Positions 1 to 11,082 of a DNA stretch of 64,000 nucleotides are shown here, piece after piece. Position numbers and translations under genes: made by a program. Position 1 is the first letter of the stretch. Every line of letters begins with the position of its first letter. Location: assembly GCF_030272615.1 (NCBI RefSeq), contig NC_081409.1, positions 528,918,291 through 528,982,290 on the forward strand, written 5' to 3'. The DNA comes from Cryptomeria japonica. Taxonomy: Eukaryota; Streptophyta; Pinopsida; Cupressales; Cupressaceae. The notes beneath the pieces were generated by a model. The model searched no databases. It saw only the letters and a program-made list of their open reading frames with translations, and was not told the origin of the DNA.

Positions 1-50
1 GATAAGGATGCTGGAGTACTAAATAGAAGAAGAATAATAGAGAACTCTTC

Positions 51-1540
51 ATGATCTCCACCATTGAACCTAGAAGTGCTAAGGAGGCATTTGGTGATGA
101 TTATTGGGTTAACGCTATGGAGGAGGAATTGGATCAAATTGAAAAGAACAACACTTGGACCCTGGTACCCCGATCGGTAAATAAGAATGTTATAGGTACT
201 AAATGGGCATTCAAAAACAAGTTAAATGAAGATGGTGTTGTAGTTCACAACAAGGCAAGATTAGTCTGCAAGGGTTATGCTCAAGAAGAAGGAGAAGATT
301 ATGGAGAAAATTTTGCACCAGTAGCAAGACTGGAAGGTGTCAGAACTTTACTTGCATTTGCAGCCCATAAGAAGTTCAAGGTATACCAGATGGATGTTAA
401 GTTTGCATTTTTTAAAGGGATATTGGAAGAAGAGGCATACATAGAGTAGCCAGATGGTTATGCTTTGACAGATGAGAAAGACATGGTATGCAGATTGCAT
501 AAAGCTTTGTATGGATTAAAGCAGGCACCCAGAGCATGGTATGAATGACTTCATACACATCTAATGAAGATAGGATTTGCAAGAACCAGTGATGATAGTA
601 ATATTTATCTCAAGTCCGAAGGAGATGAAATACTGGTCAGTGAAGTATTTTTGGAGGTAATGATGTCATGAGCAATAGTTTTGTAGATGAAATGAAAAAT
701 GAGTTTGAAATGTCTTTAGTAGGGGAAATAAAAAAATTCATAGGCTTGCAGATACAACAAATGAAGAATGGTATTTTCATTACTCAATCTAAGTATGTGA
801 AAGAGGTTTTGAATACTTTTGGCATGAGTGTCTGTAAACGAGTTGGAACACCAATGGTTACAGGTTGTAAGTTGTCCAAGGAAGATGAATCTAAGTCTGT
901 TGATGAAAAGGAATACAGGTCAATGATTGGCAAATTACACTATGTTGTTCACAACACACCAGATATAGCCCATGCGGTTGGTATAGTTGCAAGATTCCAG
1001 AAGAATCCAAATGAGACACATCTGATAGCAACCAAGAGAATTTTTAGGTATCTGAAAGGTACTGTTGACTATGGATTATGGTATCCATATGGAGGAAACT
1101 TTGATTTGAAGGCATATACAGATGTTGATTGGGTAGGAGGAAGGCTTGTTTCATGGATTAGTAAGAAGCAAAGTTGTACTTCACAATCTCCTGCTGAAGC
1201 TGAGTATGTTGCAACTTATATGAATTGCACACAGGCTATTTGGATGAGGCACATTTTGGAAGGTTTTAAGATGAAGATCTTAGAACCTATAAAGATTTTA
1301 TGTGATAATACAAGTGCCATAAATATTTCTAAGAATCTTGTTTTGCACACACGAACCAAGCACATTGAATTGAAATATCACTTCTTGAGGGAAAAAGTTC
1401 AAAGTAAAGATGTTATCTTAGAGCATGTTTTTACCAAGGAGCAGCTTGCAGATATCTTTACCAAACCTCTACCTAAGACCACTTTTGAGTATTTTAGAAG
1501 TCAGTTGGGGGTTGTCCCTCTTCATGAAGTTAGTTGAGCA
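51..1540 (+). pseudogene. Copia pol remnant: reverse transcriptase and RNase H
   Basis: RT starts near 90 (residues GTKWAFKNKLNEDG, then [35 protein letters not shown]) and RNase H follows at about 1,100-1,500 ([47 protein letters not shown]). The frame is broken by stops at 447-449 and 546-548. Around 648 a short deletion removes the [YF]VDD catalytic segment and shifts the frame; the reading resumes at 668. A second, in-frame deletion in RNase H joins TDVDWVG directly to GRLVSW and loses about 16 residues that the Copia at 57-60 kb retains. The same domains there are clearly similar, so these are related lineages. This copy cannot encode an active enzyme. Confidence 0.9.
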
Positions 1541-1684
1541 TGATGTTGATTGCATCAGTCCCTGAATTACTTGGAAAATCTTAGAAGGATTGATGAAGAA
1601 GTGGATGTATTCCACAGGGGGAGCATCAAGTTGTAGTATGTTGTTGATGCACAATGAAAATTTGCAATTACATGTTTTACTTTC
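1541..1684 (+). other. Copia-1 3' untranslated region, left half
   Basis: Non-coding sequence after the RNase H stop, containing the CCACAGGGGGAGCATCAAG stretch. It ends abruptly where the Ty3 LTR begins. The right half continues at 9,430-9,639. No gene is seen. Confidence 0.7.
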
Positions 1685-2875
1685 TGTAGCGTCCTAAAAT
1701 TGTGACACTTGCAATTTCGACTGTATTTCGGTCTTCACGATGGCGACGCAACATGCAACCTGAATGGAGACCCCGAAACCTGATTACGACACTGAAAACT
1801 GCATTTTCTAGCACCCTGGCCTGAACCTCCTTGCACCCTGATGTCCCGGGAGGTGGGACCAGAGCGCCCAGCGCCCTCCTGGTCCCTGGGTCCTATTTTG
1901 GGCCCGGTCTCCTAAGGGGTCTCGGGTCTTTTTGTTTGCAATTTGGAAATTAACTTTCCTGGTCGGCCTAAGGTCGGGAAAATCAGTCTATCAGCCCTAA
2001 ATGACAAGTATATAAACTACATTTTCCTCTTTCATTCGATATGATGGAAAAGGCATGGAAATTATACTCAAGCATTCAAGCATTCAAGCATTCCTTCAAG
2101 CAATTGATCATTTCAAGTCTCCATTCAAGGCTAAGTGTTGCATTCAAGACAAGGATTCAACCATTGAAGAGGAGATCACATACTACATGCTACATACAAC
2201 ATACAACATCTAAACCTTCGCACATAAGGATACAAACATCCTTAGAACAAGGTATTAGTACTTATTTTACAGTCATTTACATTTACATCACTTGCTCATT
2301 TCTTGGTTAATTCCAAAACCGGGGTTTGACCTAAAGGCAAACCCCTAATCCCTAACCCCCCAATCGTCTTCGCTTTTCTGTGTGTAGGTTACAGGTACGC
2401 GGCTGAAATTGAAGATCTGGAATCCTTGTGCAGAGACGAATAGATCCCCCTTCATTTCACGGATTTTTCGGAGGACCGTGGCGCCGGGCGCCATCGTCCC
2501 GACAACTTTTGCTCAAATTTGCAGGACAGCGCCGTAACGACATTTTACTGCTAATTCCAGGTCCGCAGCTTCATACTGTATTCCTATCTTAGTTTATAAG
2601 CGAATCTTTATCACTTTCTATGCATGCTTAGCTTAATTCTTCTATCAACATTCTTTACAAAAGAGGGTAGCCTTGCTGTCTTAACCCTTGAAACACATTT
2701 AGCATCCAATCTTGCATTGTGTGGGATTGGATCTTGTGGGTTTCAACCCCTCTTTTGAATGTAAAGTCTCTCCCCTAAGTGAAAACCATCGAATCCTAGC
2801 GAACCTCCCTTCTCTCTCCTCGGAGTTGGAAGAGGGGAGAACAACTAGGGTTCGATCGCGATTTTCCGCTTTACA
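1685..2875 (+). repeat. 5' LTR of gag-only Ty3 element
   Basis: 1,191 bp, TG...CA ends, with a near-identical partner at 8,235-9,429. It contains a GC-rich stretch around 1,830-1,920, a TATA box near 2,009, a CATTCAAG short-repeat run near 2,070-2,100 and the GC-palindromic module at 2,473-2,502. Confidence 0.93.
2009..2016 (+). promoter_or_regulatory. Putative TATA box of the 5' LTR promoter
   Basis: TATATAAA lies about 325 bp into the LTR and is conserved in the 3' LTR at 8,556-8,563. This is the position expected for the U3 promoter that drives the full-length transcript. Confidence 0.6.
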
Positions 2876-2876
2876 T

Positions 2877-2897
2877 TTTGGTGAACCCAACGTGAAC
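2877..2897 (+). other. Putative primer-binding site of gag-only Ty3 element
   Basis: The sequence TTTGGTGAACCCAACGTGAA starts one or two bases after the LTR end, where a tRNA primer site must lie. I did not assign the tRNA with confidence. Confidence 0.5.
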
Positions 2898-3267
2898 ATC
2901 CTTTCTGATTTTTCATGATTAGATCTGAAAAAATTGATTACATTTCCATGTTTGATCTTTTGTAAAATTTTAGAGGTGATTGCATAAAAACCCTAAATTT
3001 TCTTTTTAGTAATTGAACTTGCGAAATGTCTAAATGTTAATGCCTGTTTCAGATCTGCCCTTCTATTACAAATTTTCAATTCATATTTGTGCTTTAATTC
3101 TGAAAATTAAGTGGTTAAGTGTCAAAACCCTAATTTTTGGAACCCTCTTGATTCAACCTTTGTCCGACAATTTCACTGATCAAAACATCTCCAAATCAGC
3201 TGTAACTTTGGATTCCGCAATAAAATCACAACATCTTTCATCCCTGAAAATTTGGAAAAAAGTTGCG

Positions 3268-3300
3268 AGGACCGTGGCGCCGGGCGCCATCATCCCCGAC
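3268..3300 (+). repeat. GC-rich palindromic module, leader copy 1
   Basis: GGACCGTGGCGCCGGGCGCC followed by a CCCCGACA stretch, in very AT-rich surroundings. Equivalent modules lie at 2,473-2,502, 3,888-3,925 and 9,026-9,057. Confidence 0.8.
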
Positions 3301-3887
3301 ATTTTTTCCGAAATTTCGGGAGCGAGATCTTACTGTGTTTTTCTGCTAAAATTCAGAATTTTGGCTGATTTTATCAATTATAACACCTTCAAAATTACAG
3401 TCAAAGTTGGTCTTGTGATTGCTTGGATTAAGGCTTTTAAACATTCAAAAATCATTGAAATTGAAATTTTGTGTCAAAATTGTGTTCTTACTGTCCTAAA
3501 TCTGAAAAATGTGTTATCATTCATTAAAAATTTCAGTGCTTTATTCAAATTCTTGCAATTTGTGACTTTTGAAATTAAGTGCTTAATTACAACAACTTTG
3601 ATTTCCGCTTTCAAAATTGAATTTTGCGTGAAATTGAGTCAATTTTCAAATTTCAAAATTTGCATTGCTCTTGACATTCCCTCTAAAATCATAAAATTCA
3701 AAATTTCAGTTTCCCTCTCTTTTTCAAAAATTCAAATTTTGCATTTTTCGACAATCTTGGTAGGGTTCAATTTCGAGATTGCAACTTTAATTTGGCCTAT
3801 CTACAGATCGTAAAATCACTCAATTTTTTCAGATTAGCTTTAAAATCATCATACCTTTCATCCCTGCAAATTTCGAAAAAAGTTGCA

Positions 3888-3925
3888 AGGACCGTGTTGC
3901 ACTCCGGGCGCCACGGTCCCGGACA
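3888..3925 (+). repeat. GC-rich palindromic module, leader copy 2 (variant)
   Basis: A diverged copy in which the first GGCGCC arm is replaced by TTGCACT while CCGGGCGCCACGGTCCCGGA is kept. It is followed, as in copy 1, by TTTTTTCGAAATTTCGGGA, so the repeated unit is longer than the palindrome. Confidence 0.75.
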
Positions 3926-4046
3926 TTTTTTTCGAAATTTCGGGAGACTGTCGTGATTGCATTTAACAGCTTAAATCCAGAAGATTGGCTGATTTTACTG
4001 AAAATTGCTACCTCTAAATTCAAAATCTTCTCTCTCTTTCTAGTGC

Positions 4047-7000
4047 ATGAGTTTTACAACAATAAGCCCTACTTACACTATTCCCATTAGACGAAGCCAT
4101 AGAATTAAGTCTTTCCGAGGTTTAACTACTGAGGAGATGGAACCTAATTTGAATAGCCTTTTTAACGAGGACATGGGTAATTCCTCTAATCCTCCTAATG
4201 ATGAAGAAGCTCTCCATGAGGTTTCCGTAGAACAACTTTCGAAATTGGGTAACCAATTTGACGATTTTCGACAATGGATGTCTCAAGAATACCCTGATAG
4301 TCAAGCTCTTCCTTTAATTGAGGGTCTAAAACGTATGCTTCAAAGTGATAAGAATGGAATTGATATTTTGCGTGGTATTGCACACATTGTGGATTCGAAT
4401 GTGATGCCTATGAAGAGTTGTGCTGAAAATTTGGGTTATACACAACCTCCTACTCAAGTCAATCATTCTATTCCTTTGACAACTTCTATTGCTAGCATAC
4501 CTACTTTTACATCAAACATAATGGCTACTTCTACACAAGACATTCCTCCTATGATCACCAGTCATGGGTGCAATCCTTCTTCTTCAATTAACCATCTTCC
4601 TTCATTTAATCCGACTTCTTCATTCATTCCTTCAATGAGTGTCCCTATTATATCTCCACAAATGAACATGACGCAAGGGGGCAATTCATTTAACCATTCC
4701 ATCCCTCCTTGTAGTGTTCCTCCTGCCCAATCATCTCCTATGACTAATTATCATAGAGTCCCACCACCTTACTCTTTACCTTCTTTCAATAACATAACAC
4801 CTCCATCTCAGTCTAACACATCTAATATGAATTCTTCGACTGAAGCGACCATTAACAATCTTGCACAAACTGTCTCTTCTTTACAGCAACAAATTGCCTC
4901 TATGAATCAATCTAAGTTTAGTGTGCCCACATTTGATGTTGCGAGCCCACTTTCTCTTGACATTGTTCGAGCTATCCCTCCTAAACATGTTGAAATTCCA
5001 CATTTGGAGCTTTATAATGGTAAGGGTGATCCTCTAACACATGTTAAGACTTTTCAAACAATATGTACCGATTTTGCTTATGACCAAAGGTTGCTTGCAA
5101 AACTGTTTACTAGAACATTAAGAGACAAAGCCCTACAATGGTATTGCTCGTTGCCTTCCTATTCTATTACTTCTTTCGAACAACTTGCAAATGCTTTCAT
5201 TCAACAATTTCAAAACAATATAAGTTCCAAAATTACTTTGATTGATTTAATGCATTGTAAACAAGGTGTTAAAGAAAAAGTGACTGATTTCATTGGTAGA
5301 TATAAGCATTTGTATGCTCAAATTTCTTTTCCAGTGCCTGACAATGATATTCAAAGAATCTTTATTTCTAATTTACAAAAAGATATTCGAGACAAACTTC
5401 TGTTTTCTGAGTTTACTTCTTTCCAACAGTTGTGTGCAACTCTTCACAATTATCAACTGACTGTGAGTCAAATGGAACAATCACATCCTATGGCTCCGAG
5501 TGATAAGGGTGATAGCAGTCAACAACCATTTGGGAAGTTTAAACCGAACAGAGATTCTATTAAATTCAATGAAAACATCATCAACAACAATGTGAATGCA
5601 GCATCAGGTGTGCCTCCTATTTCTAAATTTTTCAAGAAAGAAAGAAAGTATACTCCTTTGAATGAATCATTGCATAGTATTATGAATAAGTTATTGGAAC
5701 AAAATGTGCTTACTCTTCCTCCTATAAGGCAAATTGATCCTGCAAAGATTACTTCACCTTATTTTGATAACAAATCTTTTTGTCAATTTCACCGTCAGCC
5801 TGGGCATGATACTGAAAAATGTTTTTCTTTAAAGGGTAAAATTCAAGATTTGATTGATAACAATACTATCTCTGTTTCTGGAGTGAATGATAAAGGCAAC
5901 ACATCTGTAGCTCCTCCTAACCAAAATCTTCAAATTTTCACTGATCCATTACCTTCTCATACCTCTAATGCGATTGAGACTAATGATTCCTCTCTTTCAT
6001 CTGATGGTCTTGTCTCTATGACTCCGAATGTGATTAACTTTGTAGAGCAGAAAGAAATCCCTAAAGAATCTTCCATCACATTTGATTCCAGTGAAACCAT
6101 TAGGGCACCTGATGGTCCTTTATACATAGTTGCAAAAGTTAAGAATACACCTTGTCGTGGAGTGCTTATTGATCCTTCGTGCATGATTAATGTTATTACT
6201 AAAGAGTTTCTTTTTACTTTGCAATTGAATCAAGTGATATATGACAAAACAGATGTGATTGTGAAATTATTTGATGCATTTTCTTCTCCTGCAATTGGTT
6301 CTATTACATTGCCTATTGAGGTCCATAACAAATCTCTTGATGTGAACTTTGCTATTATTCCATCTGCCGAACAATTTCGTGTGAAGCTTGGCTATCCTTG
6401 GCTATCTTCCATGAAAGCTATTGCTTCTCCTATTCATAAGTGTTTGAAATTTCCCCATAATGGTGAAGTTGTTACTGTCAATCATAGTCTCTTTAAACCA
6501 GCTGAAAGAACTTCTAGCGTTCTTCTTGATTACTTTTGGCCTAAACAATTCCAATCTCTTCCTCCGCGAAGTGATCATCTTTTCAAATCTTATCAAAAGT
6601 GGAAAACAGATATGATCCTATCTCTAAGTGAACCTAGAACACCTAAACTTGATATTCCTATCATTCTTGAGAAGGAAGTTCTTCCTTTGAAAGATAAAAC
6701 TAATGTCTTTCCTCAAGAAGATTCCCAACCCATCCCTATGGATGTGACTATGTCTATGCCTAATAAACCTTCTAAAAGTAGACCTATCCCTCCTCGTCAT
6801 GATGGACTTGGTCTCCTTCCTAAACCAAAAATTCCTCCTTTATATGGAGCAGTTCCTCCTCCGTCCTTTTATAGAGAGAAGAGACCTTCTTCTTCTCCTA
6901 TTATCCAGCCTAAGAGACCACAACCTAAACACCCAAGTGCTAAGGATGAGAACATTCCTCCTCCTCAATCTTCTCAACTTCCTACTAAGACTAGACGAAA

Positions 7001-7490
7001 TCGTTCTGCTCGCGAACGTCGATGAAAGCGTCGTCTTAGAGCTCAAGCAGCTGCTTCTCAAACTTTGCAATCTCCAAAAACACCTTCAACAAGCATTATT
7101 CCATTTTCTCCTCAGCCGGACATTGAGCCTAAATCTCCTAAACATAAGATGCATGATGGTCTTGATCCGGTGCGAGTTAAAGATCCTATTTTTATAAATC
7201 TTGATGATGATATGGATGAAAATGTTATTCATGATGAAAATGTTACTTCTCTTGCTTCTGATAGTGAATATGAACTTGTTGATATTGATAACCATTTATC
7301 TAATGAATTTTCTAAAGCACTTATCCTAGCTCCTAGACAAGAACAACGTGGCTCGGAACATGAACATAGCCCTTGTTTGGATCTTGTGATAGCTCCATCT
7401 GCTGTGTTGGATGTTCCTCCTCTAGCGTGTTCCCTGCCTTCCCGAAACATTGATCAGCAAGATCGGGGGGTAGATGACGTGCTAGACTAG
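4047..7490 (+). CDS. gag: gag/retropepsin-like polyprotein of the gag-only Ty3 element, one internal stop
   Basis: ATG at 4,047 opens 992 codons to a TGA at 7,023-7,025. The same frame then continues without further stops to 7,490, giving about 1,147 codons. Residues ~1-310 are Ser/Pro/Thr/Asn-rich and disordered. Residues ~315-490 are a retrotransposon gag (capsid-like) domain (ELYNGKGDPLTHVKTF, ALQWYCSLP, FIQQFQNNI). A CxFHxxxGHxxxxC finger (CQFHRQPGHDTEKC) follows near residue 580. Residues ~695-800 resemble a retropepsin fold, but the expected catalytic D-[ST]-G is IDPSC, so activity is doubtful. The C-terminus is Pro/Lys/Arg-rich with an acidic tail. The internal TGA follows a CGA codon and could derive from another CGA by one C-to-T change. 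Confidence 0.85.
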
Positions 7491-8220
7491 TTACATTAGC
7501 ATAGCAGATTCTCTCCTCCTCTCTTTCGTTACTTCTTCTATATGTTATTCTCATTCTTCTATTTGTTGTCCTTAGTGTTGTTTACTTGAGGATGATGCAA
7601 AGTATTGAGATCTCTCGGTCTCTCTCATGTTGACTCAAAAGACACATGTGTTCCCTTCTTCTAGGTGACCTTCCTTGATTGCGGAATGAAGAACAATTAT
7701 GCATACATACATATGATATATATACATGAATTATCATACAACATACTGACCCCGAGGAAAGCGAAGTCACCTCGTGCTTTGTGTTTTGTGTCTATTATCC
7801 TTGGGTTTATCTCACACTTGGGAGCTAAATCCTTGTGATAACGTGCTCCTTTCCTTTCTCATTTCTTATGTGTATCACTATGTTAAAAAAATCACCCCCG
7901 GTGAGGCGTGTGCGATCTCTTTAACGTAGGGGGGCATACATCCCGTTCATATCTTTTCAAGATACTTGAAAATTTCTTGGCAAATTTAGCCTTGCCTTGA
8001 AAATTTTTGATATCTTTCTTGCATGACTCATAGTGAGGGAACCTTACTACTGACAGTCATGGTTCTTCCTCGTGATCTTCCCTTTTACTTTGTCAATCGA
8101 AGTCATAAGATCCTTAGTCCACTGGGGGCTTGGTGTGTCTTGCCTCCTTGACGTGGTGAAAGTCTTTCAATGTTGTTTCCTTGTACTTTACCAGAAGTAT
8201 GAGCATACATACTCCCGCTA
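7491..8220 (+). other. 3' untranslated region of the gag-only element
   Basis: No ORF of note. Pol is absent here, where RT and integrase would lie in an autonomous element. The region ends at the polypurine tract. Confidence 0.7.
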
Positions 8221-8234
8221 AAGTGGGGGCTAAA
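8221..8234 (+). other. Polypurine tract
   Basis: AAGTGGGGGCTAAA directly abuts the TGTAGCG start of the 3' LTR. This is the expected plus-strand primer, and the GGGGGCTAAA form is typical of Tat-type Ty3 elements. Confidence 0.8.
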
Positions 8235-9429
8235 TGTAGCGTCCTAAAATTGCGACACTTGCAATTTCGACTGCATTTCGGTCTTCACGATGGCGACGCA
8301 ACACGCAACCTGAATGGAGACCCTGAAACCTGATTACGACACTGAAAACTGCATTTTCTAGCACCCTGGCCTGAACCTCCTTGCACCCTGCTGTCCCGGG
8401 AGGTGGGACCAGCGCGCCCAGCGCCCTGGTCCCTGGGTCCTATTTTGGGCCCGGTCTCCTAAGGGGTCTCGGGTCTTTTTGTTTGCAATTTGGAAATTAA
8501 CTTTCCTGGTCGGCCTAAGGTCGGGAAAATCAGTCTATCAGCCCTAAATGACAAGTATATAAACTACATTTTCCTCTTTCATTCGATATGATGGAAAAGG
8601 CGTGGAAATTATACTCAAGCATTCAAGCATTCAAGCATTCCTTCAAGCAATTGATCATTTCAAGTCTCCATTCAAGGCTAAGTGTTGCATTCAAGACAAG
8701 GATTCAACCATTGAAGAGGAGATCACATACTACATGCTACATACAACATACAACATACAACATCTAAACCTTCGCACATAAGGATACAAACATCCTTAGA
8801 ACAAGGTATTAGTACTTATTTTACAGTCATTTACATTTACAGCACTTTCTCATTTCTTGGTTAATTCCAAAACCGGGGTTTGACCTAAAGGCAAACCCCT
8901 AATCCCTAACCCCCCAATCATCTTCGCTTTTCTGTGTGTAGGTTGCAGGTACGCGGCTGAAATTGAAGATCTGGAATCCTTGTGCAGAGACGAACAGATC
9001 CCCCTTCGTTTCGCGGATTTTTCGGAGGATCGTGGCGCCGGGCGCCATCGTCCCGACAACTTTTGCTCAAATTTGCAGGACAGCGCCGTAACGACATTTT
9101 ACTGCTAATTCCAAGTCCGCAGCTTCATACTGTATTCCTATCTTAGTTTATAAGCGAATCTTTATCACTTTCTATGCATGCTTAGCTTAATTCTTCTATC
9201 AACATTATTTACAAAAGAGGGTAGCCTTGTTGTCTTAACCCTTGAAACACATTTAGCATCCAATCTTGCATTGCGTGGGATTGGATCTTGTGGGTTTCAA
9301 CCCCTCTTTTGAATGTAAAGTCTCTCCCCTAAGTGAAAACCATCGAATCCTATCGAACCTCCCTTCTCTCTCCTCGGAGTTGGAAGAGGGGAGAACAACT
9401 AGGGTTCGATCGCGATTTTCCGCTTTACA
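8235..9429 (+). repeat. 3' LTR of gag-only Ty3 element
   Basis: 1,195 bp, about 98% identical to 1,685-2,875. Differences include a 3-bp indel near 8,427 and a small ACATACA-type repeat-number change near 8,750. TATA box at 8,556-8,563. Confidence 0.93.
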
Positions 9430-9639
9430 CTTATAATTTGGCATTGTTGTCAAAGGGGGAGAAGAATTATGTGATTAGGAGAAGAATTATGTGATTGGCA
9501 AAGGGAAACCAGCACCAGGTTGAAGACAGACAGACCATGGTGAATATTTGGTAATATAAACCATGATTCCTATTCACCATTCATAGCAGCAATCAGAGGC
9601 ATTGATATTTGTATTGCCATCAATGCCAAAGGGGGAGAT
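9430..9639 (+). other. Copia-1 3' untranslated region, right half, with polypurine tract
   Basis: Contains GGCATTGTTGTCAAAGGGG and ends with AAAGGGGGAGA (9,628-9,638) just before the LTR. The same pair of motifs bounds the 3' untranslated region of the complete Copia at 60.2-60.5 kb. Confidence 0.8.
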
Positions 9640-11082
9640 TGTTGGAATTTGCATGAAGATTGTATTAATGATATGTTATGTTGTCATTGATCTCAATTGA
9701 ACCGGTAATGGTATTTATGATCTTTCTTATATTGTTGTTATTGATATTGTCTTGTAACCGGTATGAAGAGCTTTGAGGAAGATGTTGTAAACTGGTATGT
9801 AAGTTTGTGAGTTGAACTGGTAACCGATATATAAGGTTAAACCCATTTCTATTTTATGTAACCGGTAAACCCTACCAGTTGTTTTGGTTAAACCCTAACC
9901 GATTAAGTTTTCTGAAATGGTTATGTTGGTTTATTATCTGTTGAGCGGTAATGATGGAGACACGTGTGATCATTGTAAGAAGATAAGTTCATATTTTTTT
10001 GGCACGTTTGTTTGATTGTCTAGGGAATGAGCAAAGTGGATTGCATCTAATGCAAAGCATGTGATGAGTTACAAGTCCAATGAAGCGGTGATCATGGAGC
10101 GATTGGAATTTTCTTGAAGAATGTGTATAGATTGCTATGTAAATCCAACTGTAACACTTGAACCAATTTGTTTTTAATCTCTATGAGAGAATTAGATTTT
10201 TGTTGTGTTACCGACCTAATTGATTTGTATTTAAGGTTGATGAAGTTGTTTTGTTAAGTGTTGGCAAAGTGTTGGCTAAAATCAGTTGAGTGTGTGGTTG
10301 CCTAACCGAAGAATGGATCTGCAATTTGAGTAAAGGAAAATTGAAGCTTAAAAGGATCTGATCAACCAAATGTAGTGCTATTCAGATAGATCAAGAAAAA
10401 CCTGTTGTCTTCTAACAATTATAGCAGGATTGAAATCCCCTAACCGAGTAAGCTCTAACAAGCTTGGTTACTTCTTAAATCCTCTAACAAGGTGATCCAT
10501 TAGCTTGGATTCTCAAATCCTCTACCGAGGTTACTCCTAACAGGGTATTTCCTTTTTATCAAGGCATTTTGTAAATCCCTTAACCTGGTGATTCCTAATA
10601 GAATCAGTTCTTAACAAGACTTATTGTAAAAGCTTTAACAGGCTTGGCTCCTAACAGGGCAAACTTCAGAAGAGTTCAAATAGCTATCTTGTGAGTCTCA
10701 TCTCACGGTGGTTTTTACCTATTTGGGTTTTCCACGTATAAACATTTGTGTCATGTGGTGAATGTTTTTGTGGTTATGATCTTATTTGTTGATTTGATTA
10801 ACTTCTGATAAGACATGATAACTAGAAGTATTGAGAGATGGAGTGTGTTGATATATGATTAAGCATTTGGAAGTTTACAAGATTAAAGTTGTTTACTATT
10901 AAGTTGTTATAACAGTTAACCGGTTGATGTTGACTATTCTTATGAGTATTGATCTTGACAGTAATACTCTATTGATAAGTTTACTTTGTGAGTTTGAGTT
11001 TGAGATTGGGAAGTTTGTATCAGTTTTTTAGTTTACCAATTCACCCCCCCTCTCAATAATCCACCGAATACTTATTCTTTCA
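9640..11082 (+). repeat. 3' LTR of Copia-1
   Basis: Starts TGTTGGAATTTGC after the polypurine tract. Near 10,720 it carries the GTGGTTTTTACCTATTTGGG / TTTTCCACGT block also present in the Copia LTRs at 55.5 and 61.8 kb, and a C-tract at 11,044-11,050. The region 10,430-10,680 is a degenerate tandem of CTAACA(A/G)GG-type units. The exact right end (TTCTTTCA) is inferred. Confidence 0.8.

Larger units (their letters stand above)
2898..4046 (+). other. Long AT-rich leader between PBS and gag
   Basis: About 1.15 kb of T-rich, AAAATT-rich DNA. It contains two copies of a ~100-bp unit (about 3,220-3,320 and 3,840-3,950), each carrying the GC-rich palindromic module. An open frame of 259 codons (3,034-3,813) is present, but its product is low-complexity and hydrophobic, so I do not call it a gene. 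The leader ends in a pyrimidine tract followed by TAG three bases before the gag ATG, resembling a 3' splice acceptor. Confidence 0.6.
1685..9429 (+). mobile_element. Non-autonomous gag-only Ty3 (Tat-like) LTR retrotransposon, structurally complete
   Basis: Two long LTRs (1,685-2,875 and 8,235-9,429), both starting TGTAGCG and ending TTTACA, flank a 5.36 kb interior with one long gag/protease-like ORF. There is no RT, RNase H or integrase. A purine-rich tract precedes the 3' LTR. By eye the LTRs differ at about 20 sites plus two small indels, about 98% identity, so the insertion is fairly young. It sits in the 3' untranslated region of Copia-1. The flanks CTTTC (1,680-1,684) and CTTAT (9,430-9,434) look like an imperfect 5-bp target duplication. 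This layout matches the gag-only class called TR-GAG; mobility would require RT and integrase supplied in trans. Confidence 0.88.
1..11082 (+). mobile_element. Copia-1: 3' portion of a Ty1/Copia retrotransposon, interrupted by a Ty3 insertion
   Basis: Visible parts are the end of pol (RT and RNase H, to about 1,537), a short 3' untranslated region split at 1,684/9,430, a polypurine tract at 9,628-9,638 and a 3' LTR from 9,640 to about 11,082. The broken 3' untranslated region can be matched to the complete Copia at 54-62 kb, which has the same GGCATTGTTGTCAAAGG stretch uninterrupted. The 5' LTR, gag, protease and integrase lie off the left edge. The right end abuts an opposite-strand ORF at 11,083, so this element was probably itself inserted into that ORF; the expected target duplication cannot be checked inside the window. 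Confidence 0.85.

Noticed and set aside
3034-3813. 259-codon open frame in the gag-only element leader as a gene
   Set aside because: Low-complexity, hydrophobic product from T/AAAATT-rich DNA, crossing the repeated GC module. More likely chance openness.
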